The position numbers and the translations under genes were made by a program. 64,000 bases of DNA from AWTP1-9 sp035703165 (lineage in GTDB: Bacteria > Bacteroidota > Bacteroidia > Chitinophagales > Chitinophagaceae), in contig DASSYR010000029.1 of the NCBI GenBank assembly GCA_035703165.1, forward strand, positions 74,164 through 138,163. The letters run 5' to 3'. Positions 26,250-36,073 of this stretch are shown here, one piece after another. Under the pieces are notes generated by a model, which did no database searches, had not been told where the DNA came from, and saw only the letters and a list, made by a program, of their open reading frames with translations. Each line of letters starts with the position of its first letter. Within the stretch, counting starts at the first letter, position 1.

Positions 26250-26458
26250 TGTACAACCAATGTATTGTTACTGCAAGTAAACTGTAAATATTGATATAAT
26301 GAAAAATTATTGTTCCAATAATATAAACGGCTCTGGCATAGATATTAACAACAAATTGAGCTATTACCATTACGAATTTGGCGTTTGGATGAAGATTTTA
26401 TGTATTTTTCCAAATAGATTACTCTTTAATAACTAATTTTTTAACGAAAACAATCTGT

Positions 26459-28129
26459 ATGAATGATGCAATAAAAACCGGACGTCATCCCAAAGCATTA
26501 TATGTTTTATTTTTTACTGAAATGTGGGAACGATTTGCTTACTATTTAATGGTAGGCATTTTGCTTTTATATACGATTGATACCACAACAGGAGGCAAAG
26601 GGTTTTCTCAGCAGGTGGGGGCAGATATTACCGGGAGTTTTATAGCTCTTATTTATCTTACTCCTTTTATAGGCGGGTTAATTGCCGACCGGTATCTTGG
26701 GTATATCAAGTCTATTTTTATTGGCGGGCTGCTGATGGCTTCTGGCTATTTATTGCTGGGCTTACCCGGTAATACAGCTATGTTTATTGCACTGTGTTTA
26801 ATAATAGTCGGCAATGGTTTTTTTAAACCTAATATTTCTACTTTACTGGGTAATATTTATAACAGGGAGGATTTGAAGCCATTAAAAGATAATGCGTATA
26901 ACATCTTTTACATGGGAATTAATATTGGGGCTTTTGTATGCAATTTCGTAGCAGCCTATTTACGGAATAAATATGGATGGGGATATGCATTTAGTGCGGC
27001 AGGAATCGGGCTGCTTATCGGGTTGGTTATTTTAGCAGCAAATTTGGATAAAGTAAAGGTGGGAGATGTGAAAAAACCTGTTCAACCAGAAGATATGACA
27101 TTGGGTCAAATTTCTTCCTATGTTTTTTTACCGGCTGTTATTGCTGCTGTTATCGGATGGTTTATTCCTTCTATCATGTTTGGACATGCCATTATGGGAA
27201 CCAAAGCTAGTGATGCTTTTTTATTTGCATGTATCCCTGTTATTGCTTTTTATGTTTCGTTATGGATCAAGGCAAGAGGAACTGATAAAAAAGCGATAGG
27301 TTCTTTGTTGTTTATTTTTGCTGTTGCCGTTGCTTTTTGGACTATCTATAATCAAAATGCAACGGGTCTCACTCTTTGGGCTGAAAAGCATACTGATCGT
27401 GTGGCTTCTCCTACCACAGCATCTATTACCGCTAAAATATTTCCCATGCAAGAAGTTACCGATACTCCGAGGTTGGTAAATAAAGTAAATGAGTTTTTTG
27501 TGGAAGTTAAAGACGAAAAAGGGAATCCTGTGCAGGTAGCGGGTCCCGACCCCTATTTTAACAACGTGCCAAAAGAAGAATGGCCCAAGGGTAAAACAGT
27601 GAAGCTTACCAATACAGAATTATTTCAATCTATCAATCCCTTATTTATTGTTTTACTAACATTAATATTTGTGCCTTTGTTTGATTATTTACGCACTAAA
27701 GGCAAAGAACCCACTACCGCTAATAAATTTGGTATGGCAATGTTCATCTCGGGACTTTCTGCATTGATAATGGTATTTGCCGTTATGTCTGTTCCCTCTG
27801 TTTATACACACAAAACCTCACCATTGTGGTTATGGGGAACTTATTTTGTATTTACCATTAGTGAAATATTTTTAAGTCCTATAGGATTGTCTTTTGTCTC
27901 TAAACTTTCTCCGCCTCGTCTAACGGCTTTAATGATGGGCGGCTGGTTTCTTGCGATCTCCCTGGGTGGAAAAATGGCCGGGGTAATGACTAGTTTTTGG
28001 GATGATTTTACGGATAAGAGGATGTTTTTCCTTATTCTTTTTGTGGCAGCAACTATTGGTGGCATTTTGATTTATTCAAGAATTAAGTCGTTAAATCAGA
28101 TTGTAAAAGAAAAGACAGGTTCTGCTTAA
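26459..28129 (+). CDS. POT-family proton-coupled peptide transporter
   Basis: The 556-residue major-facilitator protein has the POT signature ExxERFxYY ('TEMWERFAYYLM') near the N-terminus, 'GGLIADRYLGYIKSIFIGG' and 'GNGFFKPNISTLLGNIY'. These carriers import di- and tripeptides with protons. A periplasmic or extended loop of about 80 residues ('QEVTDTPRLVNKVNEFFVEVKDEKG') lies after the seventh or eighth helix, as in Bacteroidota versions. It is followed by a terminator and an OPT-family transporter gene, giving two peptide-uptake genes side by side. Confidence 0.93.
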   Translation: MNDAIKTGRHPKALYVLFFTEMWERFAYYLMVGILLLYTIDTTTGGKGFSQQVGADITGSFIALIYLTPFIGGLIADRYLGYIKSIFIGGLLMASGYLLLGLPGNTAMFIALCLIIVGNGFFKPNISTLLGNIYNREDLKPLKDNAYNIFYMGINIGAFVCNFVAAYLRNKYGWGYAFSAAGIGLLIGLVILAANLDKVKVGDVKKPVQPEDMTLGQISSYVFLPAVIAAVIGWFIPSIMFGHAIMGTKASDAFLFACIPVIAFYVSLWIKARGTDKKAIGSLLFIFAVAVAFWTIYNQNATGLTLWAEKHTDRVASPTTASITAKIFPMQEVTDTPRLVNKVNEFFVEVKDEKGNPVQVAGPDPYFNNVPKEEWPKGKTVKLTNTELFQSINPLFIVLLTLIFVPLFDYLRTKGKEPTTANKFGMAMFISGLSALIMVFAVMSVPSVYTHKTSPLWLWGTYFVFTISEIFLSPIGLSFVSKLSPPRLTALMMGGWFLAISLGGKMAGVMTSFWDDFTDKRMFFLILFVAATIGGILIYSRIKSLNQIVKEKTGSA

Positions 28130-28147
28130 TATTAAATTTTAATGTAT

Positions 28148-28178
28148 AAAAGGGGTTGTAAGTCATCAACCCCTTTTA
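28148..28178 (+). terminator. rho-independent terminator after POT gene
   Basis: A perfect 11-base stem, aaaaggggttg (28148-28158) with caacccctttt (28167-28177), encloses an eight-base loop. The A and T ends make it able to work on either strand; here it separates the POT and OPT genes. Confidence 0.9.
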
Positions 28179-28236
28179 TATGGCTATTCATTATAGTTTT
28201 GTTATCTTCCTTGTTTTTAAAACCAAACCAATTGAT

Positions 28237-30240
28237 ATGTCTCAGCAAAAGTTTCAACCTTTTGTATCTCCTGAAACAAATATGAAGGAGTTTACCATTA
28301 AGAGTATTTTGATGGGGGCTTTATTCGGTATCATCTTTGGTGCCGCCACTGTTTACCTCGCATTAAAAGCAGGGTTAACGGTGTCAGCTTCTATACCCAT
28401 TGCAGTATTGGCCATTGCTTTAGGAAAACTGTTTCTTAAAACAACGATTCTTGAAAACAACATTATTCAAACCACAGGTAGCGCCGGCGAAAGTATTGCT
28501 GCTGGTGTAGTTTTTACACTACCGGGTTTTTTATTTTTGTCTTCGCCCGACAGCGCAAGTTTCTTTAATTATTTAACGATTATGACGCTGGCTATTTTAG
28601 GAGGAATGTTGGGGACGTTGATGATGATTCCGTTGCGTCGTTCCTTAATAGTAAAAGAACATGAAACATTACCTTATCCCGAAGGAACAGCTTGTGCATC
28701 CGTGTTAAAAGCAGGAGAGAAAGGAGGTGATTTAGCGAAAACTGCTTTTATGGGAATGCTTTTTGCGATGTGTTATGCTGTTCTTCAAAAAGTATTTCAT
28801 GTAATTGCTGAAGTTCCCGTATATGTAACCAATCTCAAAAATAAATATCTTCCTTCCGCAAGAGTGCATGGCGAAATAACGCCGGAATATTTGGGGGTAG
28901 GTTATATCATCGGCCCTAAAATTTCGGGCATACTGGTAGCGGGAGGTGTGCTAAGTGCTTTTGTGTTATCGCCCTTACTTGCCACTTTGGTTCCCGGTGA
29001 TGCCACCTTTGCCCAATTGACAAAGTTGGGTATAAATCCGGCAAAATATGGATGGGATGCTGCTACACATAGCTTTGCCAATAATGCTGAAGCTTTGTAT
29101 CGTGCTTTTATCAGGCAAATAGGTGCCGGCGCTGTGGCGGCTGGTGGTTTTATTACACTGATAAAAACAATCCCTACGATTATTTCTTCATTTAAAGAAA
29201 GTATTGCTTCGGTAAAAGAAAGAGGAGAAGGCCGATCAATTAGTCGTACCGAACAAGATTTGAGTATTAAAGTGGTTTTGTGGGGGAGCCTTGGTTTAAT
29301 ATTAATTATGGCGGCTCTTCCCATTATTCCGGGAGAAAATATTGGCAGCCGGCTATTACTTGGATTACTGGTAATTATTTTCGGTGCTTTTTTCGTTACC
29401 GTATCTTCACGTATAGTGGGATTAATAGGATCTTCCAATAACCCAATTAGTGGAATGACCATTGCTACCATAATGGCAACCTGCCTGGTTTTTTTAAGTG
29501 TAGGATGGGGAGGAAAAGCATACGAAGCAATGGCATTGGTAGTAGGTGGAATGATTTGTATTGCTGCAGCCAATGCAGGCGCCACATCGCAGGATTTGAA
29601 GACAGGTTATATTGTAGGAGCTACGCCTAAATACCAACAATTAGCTTTATTCGTAGGCGCTATAGTTTCATCGGTAGTTATTGGATGGACTGTAAAAATT
29701 TTAGATACGCCGAACAGTGTATTAGCAGCCCAGGGGGTGCAACACGCTATTGGAGAAACTTTTTCAGCGCCACAAGCTACCCTAATGGCAACTTTAATTA
29801 AGGGAATACAGTCACAGGAACTTGATTGGCAGTATGTATTTACCGGTGCATTTATTGCTGTTGTGTTAGAACTTTGTGGTGTAAAATCATTGAGTTTTGC
29901 AGTTGGTACTTATCTTCCCCTTTCCACTACACTCCCCATTTTTGTTGGAGGATTTATAAGAGGGTTAGCCGACAAAAAGGCTAAGAAAAATAAGATGCCT
30001 GAAGAAGAAGAGGATTTACGGAAAGGGAACCTGTTTGCAACAGGTTTAGTTGCGGGTGGTGCCCTTTTTGGTGTAATAGTAGCCATACTTACGGTATTTT
30101 TCGAGTCAGGTATGAAAACGGTTAACCTGGAAGAGAAAATAACACACATTACTAACCCTGGTGCATACATGATATTAGGGGTAGCTTTTTTCTCTATAAT
30201 GTGTTACACTCTTTATAGAGTAGCAGTAAAAAAGAAGTAA
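28237..30240 (+). CDS. OPT-family oligopeptide transporter
   Basis: The 667-residue protein has about 15 membrane segments. Sequences such as 'KSILMGALFGIIFGAATVYLALKAGLT', 'NIIQTTGSAGESIAAGVVFTLP' and 'LPYPEGTACASVLKAGEKGG' are typical of the prokaryotic OPT family, which imports oligopeptides or metal-chelate compounds. An upstream frame start at 28180 would add 19 residues lying within the leader; the ATG at 28237 ('MSQQKFQPFV') is preferred. It follows the POT gene on the same strand but behind a terminator, so it likely has its own promoter. Confidence 0.93.
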   Translation: MSQQKFQPFVSPETNMKEFTIKSILMGALFGIIFGAATVYLALKAGLTVSASIPIAVLAIALGKLFLKTTILENNIIQTTGSAGESIAAGVVFTLPGFLFLSSPDSASFFNYLTIMTLAILGGMLGTLMMIPLRRSLIVKEHETLPYPEGTACASVLKAGEKGGDLAKTAFMGMLFAMCYAVLQKVFHVIAEVPVYVTNLKNKYLPSARVHGEITPEYLGVGYIIGPKISGILVAGGVLSAFVLSPLLATLVPGDATFAQLTKLGINPAKYGWDAATHSFANNAEALYRAFIRQIGAGAVAAGGFITLIKTIPTIISSFKESIASVKERGEGRSISRTEQDLSIKVVLWGSLGLILIMAALPIIPGENIGSRLLLGLLVIIFGAFFVTVSSRIVGLIGSSNNPISGMTIATIMATCLVFLSVGWGGKAYEAMALVVGGMICIAAANAGATSQDLKTGYIVGATPKYQQLALFVGAIVSSVVIGWTVKILDTPNSVLAAQGVQHAIGETFSAPQATLMATLIKGIQSQELDWQYVFTGAFIAVVLELCGVKSLSFAVGTYLPLSTTLPIFVGGFIRGLADKKAKKNKMPEEEEDLRKGNLFATGLVAGGALFGVIVAILTVFFESGMKTVNLEEKITHITNPGAYMILGVAFFSIMCYTLYRVAVKKK

Positions 30241-30285
30241 TTTTTACGAACAAGAAAACAACTTACTCATCTTGAGTTACAATGT

Positions 30286-30324
30286 GCGACCCGATTTTAT
30301 ATTTATGATGTTAAATCGGGTCGC
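30286..30324. terminator. long inverted repeat between convergent OPT and glycosyltransferase genes
   Basis: A perfect 12-base inverted repeat, gcgacccgattt (30286-30297) and aaatcgggtcgc (30313-30324), encloses a 15-base loop. Neither side has a strong T run, so it is an imperfect candidate for a bidirectional terminator. It is GC-richer than its surroundings. Confidence 0.5.
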
Positions 30325-30372
30325 GTTATTCTATAGAGCAGTTGTTATTTTACTAACAAGGGGTTCAGGAAA

Positions 30373-31359
30373 TTAATGATGTAAACTTTTATACAGGTTT
30401 AAATATTTTCCTGACACGGTTTCTATATTGTACCTCTCAGCATTTTTTAATCCATTGAGAATTAACTTTTGTTGTAGTTCATCATCAGCAATTAATTGCA
30501 TGATGGCTAATTTTATATCCAGCACATCGTAGGGATTAACTTTGATAGCCGAATCGGCAGCAATTTCTGACATAGGAGAGAGTTTACTGGTAATTATGGG
30601 ACGGCCAACTGCGTTGGCTTCAATAATAGGCATGCCAAATCCCTCATAAGTGGAAACGAAAAGTACCATGTCAGCCAGTTCATATTTTTGTTTTACTTCC
30701 TCAAAACCAATATTACTGCTGTTATGATATTTAATATTGCTTTGTTTAAGTAATTGAAGTATTTCATCATCTAATTTTCCGATTATATCCAACTCACAGG
30801 CTATACCCTTTAACGCCTCAATAATTCTGGGTAGATTTTTGTTTGCTTTTGTTCCTATTTGTAAAATTCTGGGACAGGTTTTATTAAATACTTTGGGTTT
30901 AAAAATCAACAGCGGGTCATAAAAATTAGGTATTATCTTTATTTTATCTTCACTCACCCCAGTTAGTTCAATAAGTTCTTGTTTTGTTTTTTCACTAATA
31001 ACCGTTACGGTCTTAGATCGGCGAATAGGAATTTGGTACCAAAAAAGATTAATTAACCAATATTTGGGATGGTATTTGGAAAATTTGGTGGTAAATACGC
31101 AATCGTGTATGGTGAGAACGGTATTATGCCTGTTTAGCCCCATTGAGATGTAGTAAATATCGCCCGTGATATGATTTACTTCACTTCGGGCAGCCCTTGC
31201 CTGAATAATGTTTGTAAGTAAATTACGAACGGTTGATACCTGTATTTTTCTAATTCCTATGATGCCGGTTTGTTTAAAATGTGCACAAAGCCCTTCAAAT
31301 ATATGCTCAATGCTATAAGCATTTTCCCTGGGCTTTCTAAAAAAAAATGAAACGTGCAC
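30373..31359 (-). CDS. glycosyltransferase, GT4-like
   Basis: The 328-residue protein has the GT-B fold C-terminal half typical of family GT4: 'PRILQIGTKANKNLPRIIEAL', 'ADMVLFVSTYEGFGMPIIEANAVGRPIITS' with the E-x7-E motif, and 'SEIAADSAIKVNPYD'. The N-terminal half is shorter than average but begins plausibly at 'MHVSFFFRKPRE'. It transfers a sugar from a nucleotide donor; acceptor and sugar are unknown. It stands alone between convergent and co-directional unrelated genes. Confidence 0.88.
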   Translation of the reverse strand: MHVSFFFRKPRENAYSIEHIFEGLCAHFKQTGIIGIRKIQVSTVRNLLTNIIQARAARSEVNHITGDIYYISMGLNRHNTVLTIHDCVFTTKFSKYHPKYWLINLFWYQIPIRRSKTVTVISEKTKQELIELTGVSEDKIKIIPNFYDPLLIFKPKVFNKTCPRILQIGTKANKNLPRIIEALKGIACELDIIGKLDDEILQLLKQSNIKYHNSSNIGFEEVKQKYELADMVLFVSTYEGFGMPIIEANAVGRPIITSKLSPMSEIAADSAIKVNPYDVLDIKLAIMQLIADDELQQKLILNGLKNAERYNIETVSGKYLNLYKSLHH

Positions 31360-31429
31360 AGTAAGTACTTTTTCTAAATTTGAAGTTATTGTACAAAAAT
31401 AGAGAAACAGGGACTAATTGAACTTTCTT

Positions 31430-32629
31430 TTAAATAAAGTGAAGTTGGGGAAACTTTTTCCCCAGAATTAATTCATCATTAGCTGATAGCCATTTATTTA
31501 ATACCGTTGCGTAAACACTTTTAAAATCAATATTGTATTTCAAATCACCCTCATCCAAATCAGTTAAATCCGGCAACGGATTAATCAGTCCTTTTTGTTT
31601 CAAACCTCCGCTAATTAAAAACATGTTATTCGCAGTACCATGATCGGTTCCGCCGCTGGCATTTTGAGAGACCCTTCGGCCAAATTCAGAGAATGTAAAA
31701 ATAAGTACGTCATTAAAACGATTATTGAGTTTTAAATCTTTCGTAAATGCTTTTATGGCCTCGTTTAACTGGCCAAATAAATTTTGTTGCTGTATTTGCT
31801 GGTTAAAATGAGTGTCAAAACTTCCTAGTGAAACATAATAAACTTTAGTGTTTATCTCAGAAAATATCAGTGATGCGATGGTTTTTAAATTTTTACCCAA
31901 CTCCGTATCGGGATATTCCTGGGTAGAGACATGCAGTTTGCTTTGTTGAAAAATATAATCTGCGCTGGATAATGTTTCGGCCATTGTTTTGTAGAGATAA
32001 TTAACAGGTTGTTCACCCGGTTCATCTTTAAAGGAAGTATTAAGGTCTTTATAAAATTTTTCATGACTGGTATTGTACAAGCGCCGGGGATTTTTTAATG
32101 CGAGTCCTTTTATTTCTTTGCCTTTTAAGGCGAGGCTTAATACGTCATCTATTTCCAAAGCCTGGGTTGGTTTGTCACAACCATTACATTGAGCATCTAA
32201 GTACCGCCCGATCCAGCCGGTTGTCATGTATTCGGAAGAAGCAGAAGCCGTGTGCCAGATATCCATACTCCGAAAATGAGAACGATCCGGATTAGGATAT
32301 CCCACATTGTTTAATATCGCCAAAGCTCCTTCATCGTATAGCTCCTTTAGCCCTTTTAGGACAGGGTGTAAACCAGCTTCATCTGTAAGAGATAAACTTT
32401 TTGTTTTTTCAATACTCAATCTTGGTCTTTCTTTATAGTAAATATCATTTCTTATCGGTATAACGGTGTTTAATCCATCATTGCCACCGCTCAATTGAAT
32501 AATTACTACCACTTTATTACTCAAGGGGAAGGGCAGGTTTTGTTCAAATGCTTTTAAAAACCGGGGCAATAGTAAAGATGCTGTAGCCAGGGAGCCCGCT
32601 TGTAGAAATTTTCTGCGTTTGATTACCAT
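31430..32629 (-). CDS. DUF1501 (sulfatase-like) exported protein
   Basis: The 399-residue protein starts with a twin-arginine-type signal ('IKRRKFLQAGSLATASLLL'). The DUF1501 body contains 'VVIIQLSGGNDGLNTVIPI', 'GLHPVLKGLKELYDEGALAILNNVGYPNPDRSHF' and 'IFTFSEFGRRVSQNASGGTDHGTAN'. DUF1501 proteins have an alkaline-phosphatase/sulfatase-like fold and are nearly always encoded next to DUF1800. The frame continues upstream to 32785, but that part overlaps the DUF1800 gene and hides the signal, so 32629 is chosen. The enzymatic substrate is unknown. Confidence 0.9.
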   Translation of the reverse strand: MVIKRRKFLQAGSLATASLLLPRFLKAFEQNLPFPLSNKVVVIIQLSGGNDGLNTVIPIRNDIYYKERPRLSIEKTKSLSLTDEAGLHPVLKGLKELYDEGALAILNNVGYPNPDRSHFRSMDIWHTASASSEYMTTGWIGRYLDAQCNGCDKPTQALEIDDVLSLALKGKEIKGLALKNPRRLYNTSHEKFYKDLNTSFKDEPGEQPVNYLYKTMAETLSSADYIFQQSKLHVSTQEYPDTELGKNLKTIASLIFSEINTKVYYVSLGSFDTHFNQQIQQQNLFGQLNEAIKAFTKDLKLNNRFNDVLIFTFSEFGRRVSQNASGGTDHGTANNMFLISGGLKQKGLINPLPDLTDLDEGDLKYNIDFKSVYATVLNKWLSANDELILGKKFPQLHFI

Positions 32630-32687
32630 ATAAATTTTTTTTATTAACTGCCAGTTATTTGATTTTGAAAATAATTGACAGTTTATG

Positions 32688-34154
32688 TTAGCACAACTGA
32701 TAATCTGGTGTGCACATAAGTTGAATAATTGCCGTTTTAATATAATTTTCTTTACTGCTATGATCAATGTATTTATCCAACACATTTTTGTTAATAGCAG
32801 GCGAGGCGGTTTGTAAAGTTGCTAACGCAATTTCGCCCAGTAAGTTTTCTTTATTTACTTCCGAAAATTGTTTTATTACATCATTCCAGTTGATGGTGAC
32901 ATTTACTATTTGCGACTGTACGCGATTATTAAACACACTTGTTTTATCCCTGTTGGCCAAGCTATAATTTTCCTGCATTTCATCCGGCATGTCTTTGGGT
33001 TTAACAGAAAAGCTGTCTGCATTTGCCAGTAATTGCGGAATACGCAGACGAAACATAAGGGAAGAACTATCTATCCAGTTTTTTCCTCCCGGCCAGCCGG
33101 CTACATTGGGGGGATAAAACAAAACCTGTCCAAGCAGTCTTTGCAATAATAATTGTGATTCAGGATTTTCAAAGGTGATCGGGAGCATACGCCGAATACC
33201 TACTAATAATTCTATTGGCGATTTTATTTTAGTTCCTATATTTTTTTTATTGTAAAACCAATCGCTGTTAAAAATATTTTTTAATAGGCTTTTAATGTCA
33301 TAATTACTATTATAAAAAGTTTCAGCTAACTGCGAAACTTTGTTTTCATCAACAACCTCTTCGTTTACAAAAAATTTGTAGATTTTATAAGTTAGATACT
33401 TGGCGGTTTGCTTTTGTTCCAATAAAATGTTTAATACATCGTCTCCATCAAAATTTCCCGAATAGCCTAAAATAGTTTTCCGCCCATTATCATGTTGAAA
33501 CTGCCGAAACACGAATTCCCCATTAAGCCGAAACCCCCATCCTGTAAAGGCTCGGGCTGCTTCTTTAATGTCATCTTCTGTATAGTTTCCTCTACCCATG
33601 GTAAATAGTTCCATCACCTCTCGGGCAAAATTTTCATTAGGGTGTTCTTTTTTATTTTGTTGGTTGTTTAAAAAAGCAAGCATAGCAGCGCTTTTGGAAA
33701 CTTCTTTTAGCAAATCCGCAAAATTTCCCAGTGCATTTTTACGAATGATGTGTAGTAACTCCTGCTGAAAAACAATATTAAGGTTTCTGCATGCAAAATG
33801 TCCATGCCAGAACAGCGACATTTTTTCCCGTAACTGTTGCTCACTATCAACCATTTCATTTATCCATTCAAGATTGAGGTTTCGTATTTCTTCTCTTGAT
33901 TTTTTCTGTAAACGCTGTTTTTCTTCTTTCGTTAAATTTTCCAGCTTACCCACTTGTTGAATGCCTTTTACCAAACCATCCATTATATTATCGGCTGCTT
34001 TAATAAAAGTGGGCTCCTTGGCAGAAGCTTTTACCAAAGCCTGGTAATAATTCTGGGGAGAAATTTTATTTGTTTTTGCAAGGTCAGAAATGCCCGGGCC
34101 AAAACCTGCCCGCCAAAGAAGATGCTGATTTTTTACCTGGTTTTCAATTGACAT
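32688..34154 (-). CDS. DUF1800 domain protein
   Basis: The 488-residue protein has the DUF1800 pattern: 'LLWRAGFGPGISDL' at the N-terminus, 'MSLFWHGHFACRN', 'LAFLNNQQNKKEHPNENFAREVMELFTMG' and 'PPNVAGWPGGKNWID'. It is mainly helical. No classical signal peptide is visible at the N-terminus. It precedes the DUF1501 gene by 58 bases on the same strand, and the two are a conserved pair whose shared exported function is not known. Confidence 0.9.
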   Translation of the reverse strand: MSIENQVKNQHLLWRAGFGPGISDLAKTNKISPQNYYQALVKASAKEPTFIKAADNIMDGLVKGIQQVGKLENLTKEEKQRLQKKSREEIRNLNLEWINEMVDSEQQLREKMSLFWHGHFACRNLNIVFQQELLHIIRKNALGNFADLLKEVSKSAAMLAFLNNQQNKKEHPNENFAREVMELFTMGRGNYTEDDIKEAARAFTGWGFRLNGEFVFRQFQHDNGRKTILGYSGNFDGDDVLNILLEQKQTAKYLTYKIYKFFVNEEVVDENKVSQLAETFYNSNYDIKSLLKNIFNSDWFYNKKNIGTKIKSPIELLVGIRRMLPITFENPESQLLLQRLLGQVLFYPPNVAGWPGGKNWIDSSSLMFRLRIPQLLANADSFSVKPKDMPDEMQENYSLANRDKTSVFNNRVQSQIVNVTINWNDVIKQFSEVNKENLLGEIALATLQTASPAINKNVLDKYIDHSSKENYIKTAIIQLMCTPDYQLC

Positions 34155-34269
34155 GTATGGTAGTTTACTTGGGTTAGACTTATTTATATATCAAGAGTTT
34201 AATACAAAATTGTACCATTATAATGTTCCTATCAATGCTTAATGTTAAATTTGACTAAATATAGCTCTG

Positions 34270-35325
34270 ATGAAGATACGGGCTTTAAAATATGCAACAC
34301 CTCTGTTCGTATTTGTACTGGCTTATTTTGCCTTTAGATACAAAGGTTGGCTTGTTTTTTTACCATTATTTTATGCTTTTGTATTTATCCCGTTAGTGGA
34401 GCTTTTTATAAAGCCTGATCCGGGCAATGTTTCCAAAGCAGAGGAGGAGTTAATAAAAAAAGATGCTTTATATGATGCATGGCTATACATTATTGTGGTT
34501 TTGCAATATGGAGCACTTTATTATTTTTTGCATTCAATGAAGGACGGAACATTGGTGTGGTATGAAATTGTGGGGCGTATTGCTTCTATGGGATTATTGT
34601 GTGGAGTTTTTGGAATTAATGTAGCACATGAGTTAGGGCATCGGGTAAATAAATGGGAGCAAACATTAGCAAAAATGTTATTGCTTACTTCACTATACAT
34701 GCATTTTTTTACTGAGCACAATAAGGGACATCACAAACGGGTAGCTACTCCGGAGGATCCGAGTAGTGCCCGGTATAATGAGCCCATTTACCTGTTTTAT
34801 TTTCGAACAATCGTTTTTTCTTATCTATCAGCTTGGCATATTGCTAATGATGAACAAATAAAAAATGGGTTACCAATTTTTCATTGGAAAAATGAGATGT
34901 TGCAATTTCATATTATCGAAGTTGTTTTTGTTGCCCTGATCTGGCTTTTATTTGGCTGGGTGATTACTTTATATTTTATTATTGCTGCAATTTTTGGTTT
35001 TCTTTTGTTGGAGACCGTAAATTATATTGAACATTATGGTTTGCAAAGAAGGCGAACAGAGGAGGGTAGGTATGAAAGAGCAATGCCTGAGCATAGCTGG
35101 AATAGCGACCATACCCTGGGGCGATTGATGCTGTTTGAATTAAGCCGCCATAGCGATCATCATTATTTAGCCAGTCGTAAATATCAGATACTTCGTCATC
35201 ATGATGATGCACCACAAATGCCAACGGGTTATCCGGGTATGATGTTATTATCACTTGTTCCCCCTGCCTGGTTTTACGTAATGAATAATAGAATAAAAAA
35301 GGAAACAATTAAAAAAGGTGGGTAA
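34270..35325 (+). CDS. AlkB-type alkane 1-monooxygenase
   Basis: The 351-residue integral membrane di-iron enzyme hydroxylates terminal carbons of alkanes or other alkyl chains. The histidine clusters are complete: HELGH (residues 120-124), EHNKGHH (149-155), 'NYIEHYGLQRR' (the AlkB-specific HYG motif) and 'LSRHSDHHY'. About six membrane helices surround them. No rubredoxin or rubredoxin reductase gene is next to it, so the electron donor must be encoded elsewhere. The overlapping fatty-acid desaturase-like families lack the 'NYIEHYG' motif. The physiological substrate cannot be read from the sequence. Confidence 0.9.
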   Translation: MKIRALKYATPLFVFVLAYFAFRYKGWLVFLPLFYAFVFIPLVELFIKPDPGNVSKAEEELIKKDALYDAWLYIIVVLQYGALYYFLHSMKDGTLVWYEIVGRIASMGLLCGVFGINVAHELGHRVNKWEQTLAKMLLLTSLYMHFFTEHNKGHHKRVATPEDPSSARYNEPIYLFYFRTIVFSYLSAWHIANDEQIKNGLPIFHWKNEMLQFHIIEVVFVALIWLLFGWVITLYFIIAAIFGFLLLETVNYIEHYGLQRRRTEEGRYERAMPEHSWNSDHTLGRLMLFELSRHSDHHYLASRKYQILRHHDDAPQMPTGYPGMMLLSLVPPAWFYVMNNRIKKETIKKGG

Positions 35326-35330
35326 CGAAA

Positions 35331-35356
35331 AGCTCCTGCCAATAAAGGGAGGAGCT
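35331..35356. terminator. hairpin between convergent alkB-like and barrel genes
   Basis: The stem agctcct (35331-35337) pairs with aggagct (35350-35356), extended by two G-C pairs around a bulge. It lies just after the monooxygenase stop, with no T run. It is a probable weak bidirectional terminator. Confidence 0.5.
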
Positions 35357-35419
35357 ATAAAATATAAAGTTATTAATGCGGATTTGTTTCAGTAGTTGAA
35401 AAAATCAAAATAGGCGAAC

Positions 35420-36073
35420 CTATTTTGCCAGCAATACTCTGAAACCAAAAAACAGGGAAGAAGAAAAATTGCTGATGTTGCTACCAATAGAAAAGCTATT
35501 TGTTTTGCTTTTTGTAATGCCGCCTATTGTAATATCTTCCCTTTTCAGTTGTTGGTAATTGGCAAAGAAAATATTATTAAACCCTGATTCAAGATGTAAT
35601 CTCTTATTTATTGCAAAAGATATTCCTGGAACCACTCCAAAATTTATTCCCCACCCTTTTTGGGTTACCATAAAATAATTTGGCAAGCCCTCGTTTTTAA
35701 TTTTAAGCAAGTTAGCTCCTGCATGAGCCTGTCCAAAAAAATAGAATTTACCTGATACTGGAAGATATTTTCTTAAAAAGATACCTGCACCATACGTATT
35801 CGTTTTTTCTACCGTTGCATAAGCTGTTGAACTTTTACTATAACTATAACTCAATTCTCCACCGAGAATAAGATTGGTTCGTACTGCAATGCCTGCGGCA
35901 GGATTTATGTAAAAGTTTTTTTGGGATGATTTAATATTATTATAACCTTCCGAATTGTTGGAATTAAAGCCAACACTCCCGCCCAGCAGTAATGAGTTCT
36001 TTGAAATTTGTGCTTCTAATAGAGAGATAAATAGGATAGAACAAAACAATGAGAGTAAAATTTTTTTGTACAT
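35420..36073 (-). CDS. outer-membrane beta-barrel protein
   Basis: The 217-residue protein has a signal peptide (about 1-21, ending LLEAQ). Alternating hydrophobic strands follow ('NSLLLGGSVGFNSNN', 'LILGGELSYSYSKS', 'KFYFFGQAHAGANLL'), and it ends 'FSSSLFFGFRVLLAK'. This is the pattern of the OmpA-like or OMP_b-brl family of small eight- to ten-stranded barrels. Function unknown. It is convergent with the AlkB-type gene and 122 bases after serS. Confidence 0.75.
   Translation of the reverse strand: MYKKILLSLFCSILFISLLEAQISKNSLLLGGSVGFNSNNSEGYNNIKSSQKNFYINPAAGIAVRTNLILGGELSYSYSKSSTAYATVEKTNTYGAGIFLRKYLPVSGKFYFFGQAHAGANLLKIKNEGLPNYFMVTQKGWGINFGVVPGISFAINKRLHLESGFNNIFFANYQQLKREDITIGGITKSKTNSFSIGSNISNFSSSLFFGFRVLLAK

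Noticed and set aside
28902..29585. 227-codon antisense frame inside the OPT transporter gene
   Set aside because: It mirrors a hydrophobic membrane-protein gene and shows no domain of its own.
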